The translations under genes and the position numbers were made by a program. A stretch of 64,000 nt of DNA from the NCBI RefSeq assembly GCF_000423125.1, contig NZ_AUHJ01000007.1, forward strand, positions 62,001-126,000, read 5' to 3'. The notes under the pieces were generated by a model that saw only the letters and a program-made list of their open reading frames with translations, searched no databases and was not told where the DNA came from. The DNA is from Haliea salexigens DSM 19537 (GTDB taxonomy: Bacteria; Pseudomonadota; Gammaproteobacteria; Pseudomonadales; Halieaceae). Shown piece after piece: positions 8,822 through 18,070 of this stretch (position 1 is its first letter; every line of letters starts with the position of its first letter).

Positions 8822-10703
8822 TGGCTTCCAGCTCTTCCTGCTGCGCCAGCCACAACTCTTCCAGCCGGGCCTGTTCCGCTTGCAGCGCGCCTTCCTGTTT
8901 CACCAGTTCCGCCACCTCGCCGGCGCTGTCGCCCTCGTAGAGCGCGGGGTCGGCAAGGCGTGCCTGTAGTGCTTGCAACGCCTGCTCAGCCTGCCCCATG
9001 GCTTTTTCGGTCTGTGTGATTTCGCGCTGCAGGGGGCGCAGCCGCTCGCGCTGGGCCGCCGCCTGCTGACGCCGCTCTTTGGCTGATGCCTCCGTGGCAG
9101 CCGGCACACTCGCGGTGGGTGCATCACCGGAACGATAGCTGGCAAGGACCCATTTTTCATAGGCGCGCAGGTCATCGTCGTAGTCCTCTACCACACCATC
9201 GTGCACCAGCAGCAATTCATCCGCCGTGTTGCGCAGCAGGTGGCGGTCGTGGCTGACCAGAATCAGCGCGCCTTCATAGCCCTGCAGGGCCATTTCCATG
9301 GCGTTGCGCATGTCGAGGTCGAGGTGGTTGGTGGGCTCGTCCAGCACCAGCAGATTGGGCCGCTGCCAGACGACCAACGCCAGTGCCAGGCGGGCTTTTT
9401 CACCGCCGGAGAAGGGGGCGATGGGCTGTGTGGCGCTGTCCCCGCGAAAGTTGAAGCCACCGAGGAAGTTGAGAATCTCCTGTTCTCTTGCCTCGGGGCT
9501 GAGGCGCTGTACATGCAGCGCGGCGCTGGCGGTCAGGTCCAGCGCTTCCAGCTGTTGCTGGTCGAAATAGCCGGTGCGGCAGTGTTCGCCGGCCTGGCGT
9601 GTGCCATTGAGCAGTGGCAGGCGGCCAATCAGGCTCTTCAGCAGGGTTGATTTGCCGGCGCCATTCTTGCCCAGCAGGCCAATGCGTGAACCTGGGCGCA
9701 GGACCAGGGTAACGTTGCTGAGTACCGGCGCGCCCGCATAGCCCAGCTGCGCCTCATCCAGGCGCAACAGGGGGTCGCTGCTCTTGCCGGCCGCCGGGAA
9801 GGCAAAATTGAACGGCGAGTCGATGTGCGCAGGCGCCAGTTGCTGCATGCGCTCCAGCTCCTTCAGCCGGCTTTGTGCCTGGCGCGCCTTCGTCGCCTTG
9901 TAGCGGAAGCGGCGCACGAAGTCTTCGATGTGTGCGATGCGTTGCTGCTGTTTCTCAAAGCTGGCCTGCTGATTGGCAAGCATTTCCGCACGCAGGCGCT
10001 CGTAGTCGGAGTAATTGCCCTTCCAGGTCTGCAGCTGCTGGCTTTCAATGCTGAGAATGCGTTCGCAGGTGGCATCGATAAAATCCCGGTCGTGGGAGAT
10101 CATGAGCAGCGTGCCGGGGTAGGCCTGCAGCCACTGCTCCAGCCACAGCGTTGCATCGAGGTCCAGGTGGTTGGTGGGCTCGTCCAGCAGTAGCATGTCC
10201 GAGGGCGTCATGAGGGCGCGCGCCAGGTTCAGGCGGATGCGCCAGCCCCCGGAAAAGTCGCTGACCGGGCGCGCCTCGGCTCCGGGTGCAAAGCCCAGGC
10301 CCTGTAGCAGCCGCTGTACGTGGCTGGCCGCGCTGTAGCCGTCGGCTTCATCCATGGCGCTGTGCAATGCTGCGGCGCGCTGGAAGTCGCCGGCCTTCTC
10401 GGCCGCTTCAAGCTCCGCACACAGGGTGGCGAGTTCGGCGTTACCTTGCAGCACGTAGCGCCCCGCGGTCTCCTGTGTGGTAGCCACTTCCTGGGCCATG
10501 TGCGCGAGTCGCAGGTTGTTCATGCCTTCGATATCGCCGCCATCAGCTTGCAGCGTACCCAGCAACATGGCGAACAGGCTGGATTTGCCACTGCCATTGG
10601 CACCGATCAGGGCCAGCTTCTGCCCCGGTTGCAGTGTCGCGTTGGCACGTTCGAGCAGCAACTTGCTGCCGCGCCGCAGTTCGATGTCGCGTAGTATGAT
10701 CAT
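8805..10703 (-). CDS. ABC-F ATPase, YheS-like
   Basis: Soluble protein with two ABC ATPase domains and no membrane segment, of the class that works on ribosomes (EttA/Uup/YheS). Domain 1 has Walker A GANGSGKS and signature FSGGWRIRLN. Domain 2 has GKNGAGKS and FSGGEKARLA. Each has a DEPTNHLDL Walker B. Between them is the charged linker (about residues 230-300), and a Gln/Glu-rich coiled coil forms the C-terminus. The ATG at 10703 matches the usual YheS-like beginning (MIILRDIELRRGS); an ATG four codons upstream (10715) is the alternative. It is divergent from the TIGR02444 gene. Confidence 0.93.
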   Translation of the reverse strand: MIILRDIELRRGSKLLLERANATLQPGQKLALIGANGSGKSSLFAMLLGTLQADGGDIEGMNNLRLAHMAQEVATTQETAGRYVLQGNAELATLCAELEAAEKAGDFQRAAALHSAMDEADGYSAASHVQRLLQGLGFAPGAEARPVSDFSGGWRIRLNLARALMTPSDMLLLDEPTNHLDLDATLWLEQWLQAYPGTLLMISHDRDFIDATCERILSIESQQLQTWKGNYSDYERLRAEMLANQQASFEKQQQRIAHIEDFVRRFRYKATKARQAQSRLKELERMQQLAPAHIDSPFNFAFPAAGKSSDPLLRLDEAQLGYAGAPVLSNVTLVLRPGSRIGLLGKNGAGKSTLLKSLIGRLPLLNGTRQAGEHCRTGYFDQQQLEALDLTASAALHVQRLSPEAREQEILNFLGGFNFRGDSATQPIAPFSGGEKARLALALVVWQRPNLLVLDEPTNHLDLDMRNAMEMALQGYEGALILVSHDRHLLRNTADELLLVHDGVVEDYDDDLRAYEKWVLASYRSGDAPTASVPAATEASAKERRQQAAAQRERLRPLQREITQTEKAMGQAEQALQALQARLADPALYEGDSAGEVAELVKQEGALQAEQARLEELWLAQQEELEAITPPK

Positions 10704-10754
10704 AGGGACGCGCATTCTACGCGCAGCCCGTTTCTCTCACCAGCCGGGGCCGTG

Positions 10755-11243
10755 ATGAATAATCCGCTGTGGGTGTTTTCCTTGCATCATTATGAGCAAC
10801 CCGGTGTTGCCGAGGCCTGCCTCGCAGCGCAAGACCTGTGCGGGGCGGATGTAAACCTGCTGATGTATGCAGCCTGGTTATCAAACAACGGCCTCAACCT
10901 GCCGGCAGAGCAATGGCCGGCGCTGGAGGCCCGTGTGGCAGAGTGGCGGCAACGCGTGGTCTCGCCGCTGCGTAGCCTGCGTCGCGACTGGCGAGCGCTG
11001 CCCGGGGCGGAGCAGCTCCGGGAACAGGTCAAGACGCTGGAGCTGGCAGCGGAGCAGGCACAGCAGGCGGCGATGTGGGCCTGGCATGAGCAGCACGCTG
11101 AGTGTGTGCCGGCGGCCCGGCCGGTAGTGGAACTGACCGCGGTGCTGGCGCGCCTGCTACCCACCGGAAATCTGGCGCCGGCTGCGCGGAATGCCCTGCT
11201 GCAGCGGCTGGCGCGGCTGCTCGCGGGGTCGGGGGTGGCATAG
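10755..11243 (+). CDS. TIGR02444 family protein (DUF2390)
   Basis: 162-aa soluble, alpha-helical protein. The N-terminus NNPLWVFSLHHYEQPGVAEACL is followed by AQDLCGADVNLLMYAAWL, which are the conserved segments of the TIGR02444/DUF2390 family found mainly in Pseudomonas-like bacteria. Function unknown. I prefer the ATG at 10755; a GTG one codon upstream is also possible. It shares a 51-base divergent region with the ABC-F gene, which is also its neighbour in related genomes as far as I recall. Confidence 0.85.
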   Translation: MNNPLWVFSLHHYEQPGVAEACLAAQDLCGADVNLLMYAAWLSNNGLNLPAEQWPALEARVAEWRQRVVSPLRSLRRDWRALPGAEQLREQVKTLELAAEQAQQAAMWAWHEQHAECVPAARPVVELTAVLARLLPTGNLAPAARNALLQRLARLLAGSGVA

Positions 11244-11319
11244 TGGTGGCTCGCGGTAGTATGATCTGCCGCCTGTCGGTTTTTCCGCATGTCCATTTAT
11301 CTGACTCTTGGAATCCATT

Positions 11320-12087
11320 ATGAAGAAATACGCATTGCCGCTTGCCCTGGTTGCTACTGTGACCTTGCAGGCCTGTAATCAGCAGTCTGCCCCCGAGGCG
11401 GTAGATAGCGCTGCGACTGTAACGCTGGAAGACAGCAACGAGCGCCTGAGCTATGGCATCGCCTTCGGGTTGGGCCAGCGCATGGCCGCAGATGGTGTGC
11501 CCATGGACGTTGATGCGTTCAGCGCCGGTCTGCGCGACGCCATGGAAGGTGCCGAGCCGCGCATGACCCAGGAAGAAATCCAGACTGAGATGCAGGCGTA
11601 CCAGGAGCGTGCCATGGCTGAACAGCAGGCGGCGATCGCTGCTGCGGGTGAAGCAAACCTGGCGGCCTCCGAGGCCTTTCTCGCAGAGAACGCGACGCGC
11701 GAAGGCGTTGTGGTTACCGAATCCGGCCTGCAATACGAAGTCATTGAAGCCGGCGAAGGCGCGAGCCCGAATGCCGAAGATACCGTGGAAGTTCACTACC
11801 GTGGCACGCTGGTTGATGGCACTGAATTCGACTCGTCCTACAAGCGCGGCGAGACCGTCAGCTTTGGGGTAAGCCAGGTTATCGCGGGCTGGACCGAAGC
11901 GCTGCAGCTGATGTCACCGGGTGCGAAGTGGAAGCTGTTCATTCCGGCGGATCTGGCCTATGGTCCCGGTGGTGCCGGTAACCTGATCGGCCCGAACGCG
12001 GCACTGGTGTTTGAAGTGGAGCTGGTGTCCGTTACCGAGGCGGCTGATGACGCCACGGACCCTGCTGCGGAAGGCACCGAAGGCTGA
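11320..12087 (+). CDS. FKBP-type peptidyl-prolyl isomerase lipoprotein
   Basis: Envelope prolyl isomerase of the FkpA/FklB/Mip type. The ATG at 11320 begins a lipoprotein signal peptide with lipobox LQAC (Cys19). A TTG 12 bases upstream would only extend it before the signal peptide. The N-terminal dimerisation domain (about 38-130) has the family segment LSYGIAFGLGQRM. The catalytic FKBP domain (about 145-240) has VEVHYRGTLVDGTEFDSS and LAYGPGGAG. A short acidic Ala-rich tail ends the 255-aa protein. No Asp follows the Cys at +2 (it is Asn), so outer-membrane sorting is likely. Confidence 0.93.
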   Translation: MKKYALPLALVATVTLQACNQQSAPEAVDSAATVTLEDSNERLSYGIAFGLGQRMAADGVPMDVDAFSAGLRDAMEGAEPRMTQEEIQTEMQAYQERAMAEQQAAIAAAGEANLAASEAFLAENATREGVVVTESGLQYEVIEAGEGASPNAEDTVEVHYRGTLVDGTEFDSSYKRGETVSFGVSQVIAGWTEALQLMSPGAKWKLFIPADLAYGPGGAGNLIGPNAALVFEVELVSVTEAADDATDPAAEGTEG

Positions 12088-12094
12088 TCAGCCT
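12081..12094. repeat. Perfect 14-bp palindrome at a convergent gene junction
   Basis: AGGCTGATCAGCCT contains the stop codons of both convergent genes (FKBP TGA at 12085-12087; rsd stop on the complement of 12088-12090), so the two genes end back to back with no spacer. Confidence 0.8.
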
Positions 12095-12576
12095 GTACCC
12101 TCCGGCGCCTCCTGCATCTGGCGCCGGTGATTGCTGTGAAGGCCGGCGATTAGCCGGTCTTCCAGTACAAAGCGAGACTCCAGCAGTTCCCCCAGGGCAG
12201 ACAGGTCCCTGACCAGCGTTTCGGGGTATTGATCCCCACTGCCGTATTTCTGCTCATAGGCAAGAATCACATCGGTTGTGTCCGCAATGTCCCCGATGAG
12301 TTTGGCAGCCAGCGCGCTGCCGTCGTCGCCGAAGGCTTCCGCTTCGTGTAGCAACTCGTTATAGACCTCGAAATGGCCCACTGAGACATAGTCCACCAGC
12401 AGTTCGCACAGCTGACGTTGGCGCTGGGTAATGGATGCCGAGCCGGGCAGGTCATCACTCGCCACCACCAGAGCGGTGTAGCGCGCGAGTACGGCACGGC
12501 GTTCGCTGAGCCAGTTGGTGAGAAGGGATTCCACCGTATGAAACTGTTCGGCGGGGTTTTGATTGCGCTGTGGCAT
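12088..12576 (-). CDS. rsd: Anti-sigma-70 regulator Rsd/AlgQ family
   Basis: Rsd/AlgQ proteins bind region 4 of sigma-70 and shift RNA polymerase toward alternative sigma factors; in Pseudomonas AlgQ also affects alginate genes. I chose the ATG at 12576 (162 aa, close to E. coli Rsd at 158), which drops a 16-residue basic extension. Family features are the early VESLLTNWLSERRAVLARY, the helix with LCELLVDYVSVGHFEVY, and the later LSALGELLESRFVLEDRLI. It is convergent with the FKBP gene. Confidence 0.88.
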   Translation of the reverse strand: MPQRNQNPAEQFHTVESLLTNWLSERRAVLARYTALVVASDDLPGSASITQRQRQLCELLVDYVSVGHFEVYNELLHEAEAFGDDGSALAAKLIGDIADTTDVILAYEQKYGSGDQYPETLVRDLSALGELLESRFVLEDRLIAGLHSNHRRQMQEAPEGTG

Positions 12577-12663
12577 GCGATGTGCTCTTGCGTTGCGAGT
12601 GATGAGTGCGCCAACTATAGGCACAGGCCCATGCCTCCCGCAAGCAGCACGGGCCGCGGTGGG

Positions 12664-13158
12664 TCAGCTGCGCCGCAGTGTCTGCCAGAGGCTGGCGGCG
12701 GTAATCGCGATGAACAGCAACAGGGTCTGCTCCGGAATGCTCAATCCCAGCAGTGTCCAGTGGGTTTCCGCACAATTGCCGTCGCCCATGAGCACCATGC
12801 TCAGGGTGTCCTTGAAAGGCAGGGTTTCCAGCATATATTCCAGGCTGGGTCCGCAGGCGGGTACCTGGTCCGGCGGCAGGTGCTGCAGCCAGACATGACG
12901 CGCTGCCACGGCACCACCACCGATGGCCACCAGGGCGCACAGTGCGCCGTACACACGCCGGCCCCAGGTGCGCGGATTGTGCAGTGCAGCCAGCAGGGCG
13001 ACTACGCCACCGGCGATGACAAACACGCGCTGGGTCATGCACAGGGGGCAGGGGTTGAGCCCCACCTGGTATTCCAGATACCAGGCAAACAGCATGGCAC
13101 ACAGTGCCAGTGCGGCCAGGCCGAAGTAGACCAGGCGTGGAGTGAGCAGTGCGAGCAT
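12664..13158 (-). CDS. dsbB: Disulfide bond formation protein B
   Basis: Inner-membrane protein that re-oxidises DsbA and passes electrons to ubiquinone. Four membrane helices are evident. The N-terminal pair Cys37/Cys40 (CPLC) and the periplasmic pair Cys102/Cys129 (PACGPS and GNCAE) are all present. The quinone-site Arg follows in MTQRVF. The ATG at 13158 (164 aa) has a good SD (AAGGA), while the longer open frame overlaps the gshA end and adds a non-membrane leader. No dsbA is in the window. Confidence 0.95.
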   Translation of the reverse strand: MLALLTPRLVYFGLAALALCAMLFAWYLEYQVGLNPCPLCMTQRVFVIAGGVVALLAALHNPRTWGRRVYGALCALVAIGGGAVAARHVWLQHLPPDQVPACGPSLEYMLETLPFKDTLSMVLMGDGNCAETHWTLLGLSIPEQTLLLFIAITAASLWQTLRRS

Positions 13159-13192
13159 GGGTGTAAATCCTTGTGCGGCCGGTGCCGTCATT

Positions 13193-14782
13193 CTAGAACA
13201 GTGTTCGGTACTGGCCAAAGAAGCGCGCCAGGTATTCCTCGAAAGTCAGCTCGTCGCCGGCTTCAAGTTGCTGTTGCGCCGCCAGTGATTGCCGGGTTTC
13301 CTGCTCGAAACGCTGGCGGCAGGTATCTGACAGCGCCTGTTCGCGGAAGTGCCGTGCCCAGTGTTCACTGTAGGCCATCGCCAGGCGGAAGAACGGTAGA
13401 TCGCGGTCCCGCATCTCCGCGAGTACGCGCGCGGAGGGTGTGAGCGCACTGTCCTGCACTTTGGCCTGTTGTGCCGCCAGTGCGGCGCGGTAGCTTTCGC
13501 TGGCGTGAGCGTTATCCAGCAGCTCGGCGATCCCCGTCATGCCGCCCAGCAGCTCGCCGGCCAGCTCTTCGAGGGAGGCATCACCCACAGGGGTGCGCAG
13601 CCGAAGCCCGGGTTCCCTGCCGCGGTTGACTACGGTGCTGAGGTTGGCAGCCTGTAGTGCGCGTTCCGTATCGTCACAGGCCGGGCTGTCCTCCAGCAGG
13701 CAGTGCAGCAGGAACGTGTCGAGGAAACGGATCTGGCTGGCGTCTATACCCACCGGTGTGAAGGGGCTGACATCGATACAGCGGATCTCGACATATTCGA
13801 TACCGGCGCGGCGCAGTGCCGCCAGCGGCGCCTCGCCGGGCTGGGTGACCCGCTTGGGCCGGATGGTGCTGTAGAACTCGTTCTCGATCTGCAGCAGGCT
13901 GTCGTTGAGCTGCTGGTAGTCGCCATTCTGGCCGGCAGGAAAGGCCTGATACGGGGGGTGCGGGTGCATGATGGCATCCCGCAGTGCCAGCACGTAATTG
14001 TCCAGTGAGTTGTAGCAGACATTGAGGCCCTTCTGCGCCTCGCTGTTGTAGCCGAGGTCGCCCATGCGCAGGGCGGTGCCCCAGGGGCGATGCAGGGTGC
14101 GGCCGGTTGCGTCGAAGGGTTCCAGGCCCTGGGTGTCACGATCGCGCAGGAAGCTGGCGCACACCGCGGGCGACGCGCCGAACAGGTAGATCAGCAACCA
14201 GGAGTGGCGGTGGAAATTGCGTATCAGGCCCAGGTAGCGCTCTGTGACGTAGTCCTGCAGGGTGCCGGGATTGCCGGCATCATCCCAGGCGCGCTGCCAG
14301 TAGTCCGCTGGCAGAGAAAAGTTGTAGTGAATACCGGCGATGGTCTGCATCAGGCGGCCGTAGCGGTGGCCGAGGCCGTAGCGGTAGACCTTTTTCATGC
14401 GCGCCACGTTGGCGCTGCCATACTCGGCGACGGGTATGCTGTCGTCCCCGTTGACGACGCAGGGCATGCTGGTCGCCCAGAGCAGCTCATCACCCAGCTG
14501 GCTGTAGGTGAAGCGGTGAATGTCCGCCAGTGTCTCCAGACTTTCTTCGATGCCCGTATCCACGGGTGTGATGAATTCCATCAACGCTTCAGAGTAGTCG
14601 GTGGTGATCGAGGCATGGGTGAGTGCCGACCCGAGGCCGGTGGGGTGCGCTGTCTGGGCGAGGCGGCCCTCCGGCGTGATGCGCAGGCTTTCTTTTTCCA
14701 GGCCGCGCTGGATGCGCCGTAGCAGGTCAGCGTAGCCGGGCCCGGCCAGGGTCTGCAATTGGCTTTGCAAATGAGGGGTCAA
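13193..14782 (-). CDS. gshA: Glutamate-cysteine ligase
   Basis: First enzyme of glutathione synthesis (ATP + Glu + Cys). It is 529 aa, of the proteobacterial type 1 family (E. coli 518). Early GLEKESLRITPEG and ITTDYSEALMEFITP carry the conserved ATP/metal-binding acidic residues, and YVEIRCIDVSPF is the other family signature. Translation starts at TTG 14782, supported by AAGGAG six bases upstream. It ends 34 bases before the dsbB start, on the same strand, so both may share a transcript. gshB is not present here. Confidence 0.96.
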   Translation of the reverse strand: MTPHLQSQLQTLAGPGYADLLRRIQRGLEKESLRITPEGRLAQTAHPTGLGSALTHASITTDYSEALMEFITPVDTGIEESLETLADIHRFTYSQLGDELLWATSMPCVVNGDDSIPVAEYGSANVARMKKVYRYGLGHRYGRLMQTIAGIHYNFSLPADYWQRAWDDAGNPGTLQDYVTERYLGLIRNFHRHSWLLIYLFGASPAVCASFLRDRDTQGLEPFDATGRTLHRPWGTALRMGDLGYNSEAQKGLNVCYNSLDNYVLALRDAIMHPHPPYQAFPAGQNGDYQQLNDSLLQIENEFYSTIRPKRVTQPGEAPLAALRRAGIEYVEIRCIDVSPFTPVGIDASQIRFLDTFLLHCLLEDSPACDDTERALQAANLSTVVNRGREPGLRLRTPVGDASLEELAGELLGGMTGIAELLDNAHASESYRAALAAQQAKVQDSALTPSARVLAEMRDRDLPFFRLAMAYSEHWARHFREQALSDTCRQRFEQETRQSLAAQQQLEAGDELTFEEYLARFFGQYRTLF

Positions 14783-14947
14783 AAGGAACTCCTTGTGGTG
14801 GCTGGGGGCACGCCGGGATTGTGTCCCGCCGCCGGGGCGCGTGAAAGTGTAGCCGCCATTGCAAGGCGAGTACAGATTGCACTGCGATGTGGGCGAAAGC
14901 CCGGTTGGGCATTGTTGTTGCGCGAACTTTGTGGCTATCCTGCAATC

Positions 14948-16684
14948 ATGATATGCCGCGTCGACATCGCCACTTGCCTGCGTGTGCCGTGCCAGGCGCT
15001 CTGGCGCGGGTGCCTGTTATTGGCATTTGTCGCCGGCAACGCGCACGGGCAAGGTGCTGAGCCTGCCTGCAGGCAGGCCCCGCAGCAGAGCGATTCAGCG
15101 AGCTTTCGCTTCGAACCGGTGCCACAGATGGAGGCGTTTCTGGCCACGATACCGGCGGGCGCGCGCATCGGCACTATCCGCCAGCGGCGTTTTGCCGTGT
15201 TCGATGCCGAGGACCCCCGGGAAGACAATGCGCTCTATCGCTGGGCCAACGACTTTCACAGCGTGACCCGGCACTGGGTCATCGAGGATCATCTGCTGGT
15301 GGCGCCCGGCGAAGCCTACAGCGCCCCGCGTGTCGCGGAATCAGAGCGCATCCTGCGCAACCTTGGCTTCATCTACGACGCCCGGGTGCGGCCCTGGCGG
15401 GTGTGTGGCGAGGTCGTGGACCTCGAAGTCATTACCAGGGACATCTGGACCTTTACCCCCATGCTTTCCGTGTCCCGACGCGGTGGTGAAAACACCTTCG
15501 CCTTCGGTTTTCGCGATGCAAACTTCCTGGGGACCGGCAAGCAGGTGGTGGTACAGCGCGATAGCGATGAAGAGCGCGCCGGCACCACCGTGCGCTATTT
15601 CGACCCCGCGCTTGCCGGTTCACGCTGGCGGCTGCGTCTCTCGATCGCCGATAACGACGATGGCTATGAACAGGGTGTAAGTCTCGTTCGGCCGTTCTTT
15701 TCCGTGTACGAACGGTGGTCGGCGGGCGCCAACCTGAATCGCTCCAAGCTGGAGGAGACACTCTGGTTTCGCGGTGATGAGCAGAACGAGTTTGACCACG
15801 AGATCGAATTTGCCAATGTGTTTGGTGGCATCGCCGCAGACAGCGGGGATCATGGTCGTGTGGGGCGCTGGTTGTTTGGCTACACCCTGGAAACCCACAG
15901 CTTCGCATTCAGTGATTCCGCGCTGCCCCCAGATACCCTGCCGGAGGATAGGGAATACAGCTATCCCTACATCGGTTACGAGTCCACCGAAGACCAGTTC
16001 GTGGAACTGCATAACTTCAACTATCTTGGCCGCACCGAGGATGTGTACGTCGGTGAGCGCTACTCCTGGGCGCTGGGCTGGTCCGCCGATACGCTGGGGG
16101 CAAGCCGTGACCAGCTGGTACTGCGCGGCAGCTATGCCAACACGCTGCTGGTCGACGCGCGCCGCCTCTGGCAGGTCGACAGCAGCGTCAGCGGTTTTCT
16201 CGGCGTGGATGGCAGCGGTTTTGAGAACCTGCTGTGGAGCAGCGAGACCCGCTATCATCACAAGCAATCCCGACAGTGGGTGTTGTTCAGCCGCCTGCGC
16301 TTCGACGTGGCCGATGGTCTGACCGGGGAACGTCAGCTGACCCTGGGGGGTGACAACGGTCTGCGCGGCTATGATCTCTTCTACCAGACGGGGGATCGCG
16401 GCTTTGTGTGGAATCTGGAGCAACGCTATTACTCCGACTGGCATCCGTTTCGCCTGTTTCAGGTGGGCCTGGCAGCCTTTATCGATGTCGGGCGTGCCTG
16501 GTTCGAGGGCGAAGATAACGGCGCCAACGGCGGGGTGCTGGCGAATGCGGGGTTTGGCCTGCGGCTGAATTCCAGCCGCGCCGAAAAGAGCTCGGTGGTA
16601 CACGTGGATGTCGCATTCCCCTTTATGCGTGACGATACCGTCAGCAGCCCCCAGATCCTGTTCACGGTCAGGGACCGGTTTTAG
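14948..16684 (+). CDS. Outer-membrane beta-barrel protein, Omp85/surface-antigen type
   Basis: 578-aa exported protein. The ATG at 14948 gives a signal peptide ending near GNAHGQG; the longer open frame adds sequence without family features. Residues about 60-170 look like one POTRA-type domain (RVAESERILRNLGFIYDARV). The rest is rich in alternating strands with the Omp85 hallmark GGDNGLRGYDL and the C-terminal segment QVGLAAFIDVGRAW, ending in Phe as outer-membrane proteins do. This points to the BamA/TamA/FhaC superfamily, but with fewer POTRA domains than BamA. Substrate or partner unknown. Divergent from gshA over 165 bases. Confidence 0.78.
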   Translation: MICRVDIATCLRVPCQALWRGCLLLAFVAGNAHGQGAEPACRQAPQQSDSASFRFEPVPQMEAFLATIPAGARIGTIRQRRFAVFDAEDPREDNALYRWANDFHSVTRHWVIEDHLLVAPGEAYSAPRVAESERILRNLGFIYDARVRPWRVCGEVVDLEVITRDIWTFTPMLSVSRRGGENTFAFGFRDANFLGTGKQVVVQRDSDEERAGTTVRYFDPALAGSRWRLRLSIADNDDGYEQGVSLVRPFFSVYERWSAGANLNRSKLEETLWFRGDEQNEFDHEIEFANVFGGIAADSGDHGRVGRWLFGYTLETHSFAFSDSALPPDTLPEDREYSYPYIGYESTEDQFVELHNFNYLGRTEDVYVGERYSWALGWSADTLGASRDQLVLRGSYANTLLVDARRLWQVDSSVSGFLGVDGSGFENLLWSSETRYHHKQSRQWVLFSRLRFDVADGLTGERQLTLGGDNGLRGYDLFYQTGDRGFVWNLEQRYYSDWHPFRLFQVGLAAFIDVGRAWFEGEDNGANGGVLANAGFGLRLNSSRAEKSSVVHVDVAFPFMRDDTVSSPQILFTVRDRF

Positions 16685-16799
16685 CGGTGTTCGCCGGCGC
16701 CACTGGGGCGACGTCGCCCTGCGCAGCGCGACCGTAAACAGTGCCGAAGCACTGGGGCAGGCCGAGCGCACGCATGAGCCGTTGACCCGCAGCCTGTGC

Positions 16800-16827
16800 T
16801 TGTCGAATGCGTGCGGGATGCTAGAGT
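16800..16827 (+). promoter_or_regulatory. Possible sigma-70 promoter for pilU
   Basis: TTGTCG (16800-16805) and TAGAGT (16822-16827) with a 16-base spacer, each matching 4 of 6 consensus bases, about 80 bases before the pilU start. Tentative. The rest of the 223-base gap (16685-16907) shows no gene or clear repeat. Confidence 0.3.
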
Positions 16828-16907
16828 GATGCTTCGCCTGAGCGGAAGGCGGGGTTGATGGATGGTTCTGCCGGTCGCGCGGCGGATGTTCCGGGGGATA
16901 GTACAGC

Positions 16908-18050
16908 GTGCGTATTGCAGAATGGCTCAAGACACTGGCGAAAGAGCAGGGCTCCGACCTCTACCTGAGTACCGGGGCACCGCCCTGTGCAAAATTCCAG
17001 GGCAAACTGCGTCCCATTGCGCGGGAGACGCTCAAGCCCGGTGAGATTCGCGAAATCGCCTGCGAGCTGATGGATGCCACACAGCAGGCGGACTTCGCGC
17101 AGGAGCTGGAGATGAATCTGGCGCTATCGCTGTCGGGGTTCGGTCGCTTCCGCATCAATATTTTCATGCAGCGCAATGAGGTCAGCATTGTCGCGCGGAA
17201 TATCGTGGCCGAAATTCCCCACTGGAAAGACCTGCGACTCCCCGAAAGCCTGACCGAGGTTGTCATGCGCAAACGTGGCCTCGTGCTGTTTGTCGGCGCG
17301 ACCGGGTCGGGCAAGTCGACATCGCTGGCCGCGCTCATCGACTACCGCAACAGCAACAGCGCCGGTCACATCGTGACCATCGAAGATCCGGTGGAGTATG
17401 TGCACAATCACAAGAAATCCATCGTCAACCAGCGCGAGGTCGGCGTCGACACGCGCAACTGGCACAACGCCCTGAAGAACACCCTGCGTCAGGCGCCGGA
17501 CGTGATTCTGATTGGTGAAATCCGCGACCGCGAAACCATGGAGCACGCCATCGCCTTCGCCGAAACCGGCCACCTGTGTATATCCACCTTGCACGCCAAC
17601 AACGCCAACCAGGCGCTGGACCGTATTATCAACTTCTTCCCCGAGGCCAAGCGCCAGCAGCTGCTGATGGACCTGTCACTGAACCTGCAGGCCTTTGTCT
17701 CCCAGCGCCTGATTCCCACCGTGGACGGCAAGCGCTGTGCCGCGATCGAGATTCTGCTGGGCACGCCGATGGTGGCTGACCTGATTCTCAAGGGCGAGAT
17801 CGACGGCATCAAAGAGGTGATGGCGAAGTCCGAGAACCAAGGGATGAAAACCTTCGACAGCGCCCTGCTGGAACTCTTCCAGGAGGGGCTGATTTCCGAG
17901 GATGAAGCGCTGCGCAACGCCGACTCCCCCAACAATGTGCGCCTGAAGATCAAGTTCGCCCGCGAGGGGCAGCAGCGCGATTCAGGTGGCGCGTTCAAGC
18001 TCAGCCTGGAAGGCCAGGAAGAAGAGGACGAACCGCCCTCCATATTCTAG
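16908..18050 (+). CDS. pilU: Type IV pilus retraction ATPase, PilU-like
   Basis: Cytoplasmic hexameric ATPase of the PilT/PilU family that powers twitching retraction. The start is GTG at 16908 (380 aa). Walker A GATGSGKST is at residues 130-138. The Asp box (TIEDPVEYVH), Walker B (VILIGEIRDRETM) and His box (HLCISTLHANNANQA) are all present. The acidic C-terminal extension ending EEEDEPPSIF is longer than in PilT and fits PilU. No pilT gene lies beside it here, unlike the common pilT-pilU pair. Confidence 0.9.
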   Translation: MRIAEWLKTLAKEQGSDLYLSTGAPPCAKFQGKLRPIARETLKPGEIREIACELMDATQQADFAQELEMNLALSLSGFGRFRINIFMQRNEVSIVARNIVAEIPHWKDLRLPESLTEVVMRKRGLVLFVGATGSGKSTSLAALIDYRNSNSAGHIVTIEDPVEYVHNHKKSIVNQREVGVDTRNWHNALKNTLRQAPDVILIGEIRDRETMEHAIAFAETGHLCISTLHANNANQALDRIINFFPEAKRQQLLMDLSLNLQAFVSQRLIPTVDGKRCAAIEILLGTPMVADLILKGEIDGIKEVMAKSENQGMKTFDSALLELFQEGLISEDEALRNADSPNNVRLKIKFAREGQQRDSGGAFKLSLEGQEEEDEPPSIF

Positions 18051-18070
18051 GGCGGGCCGCAGCGCTGCTG

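Noticed and set aside
11029-11796. 255-codon frame antisense to the FKBP gene
   Set aside because: The FKBP lipoprotein is clear on the plus strand.
15620-16930. 436-codon frame antisense to the outer-membrane protein
   Set aside because: The plus-strand protein has a signal peptide and Omp85 motifs; the antisense frame has none.
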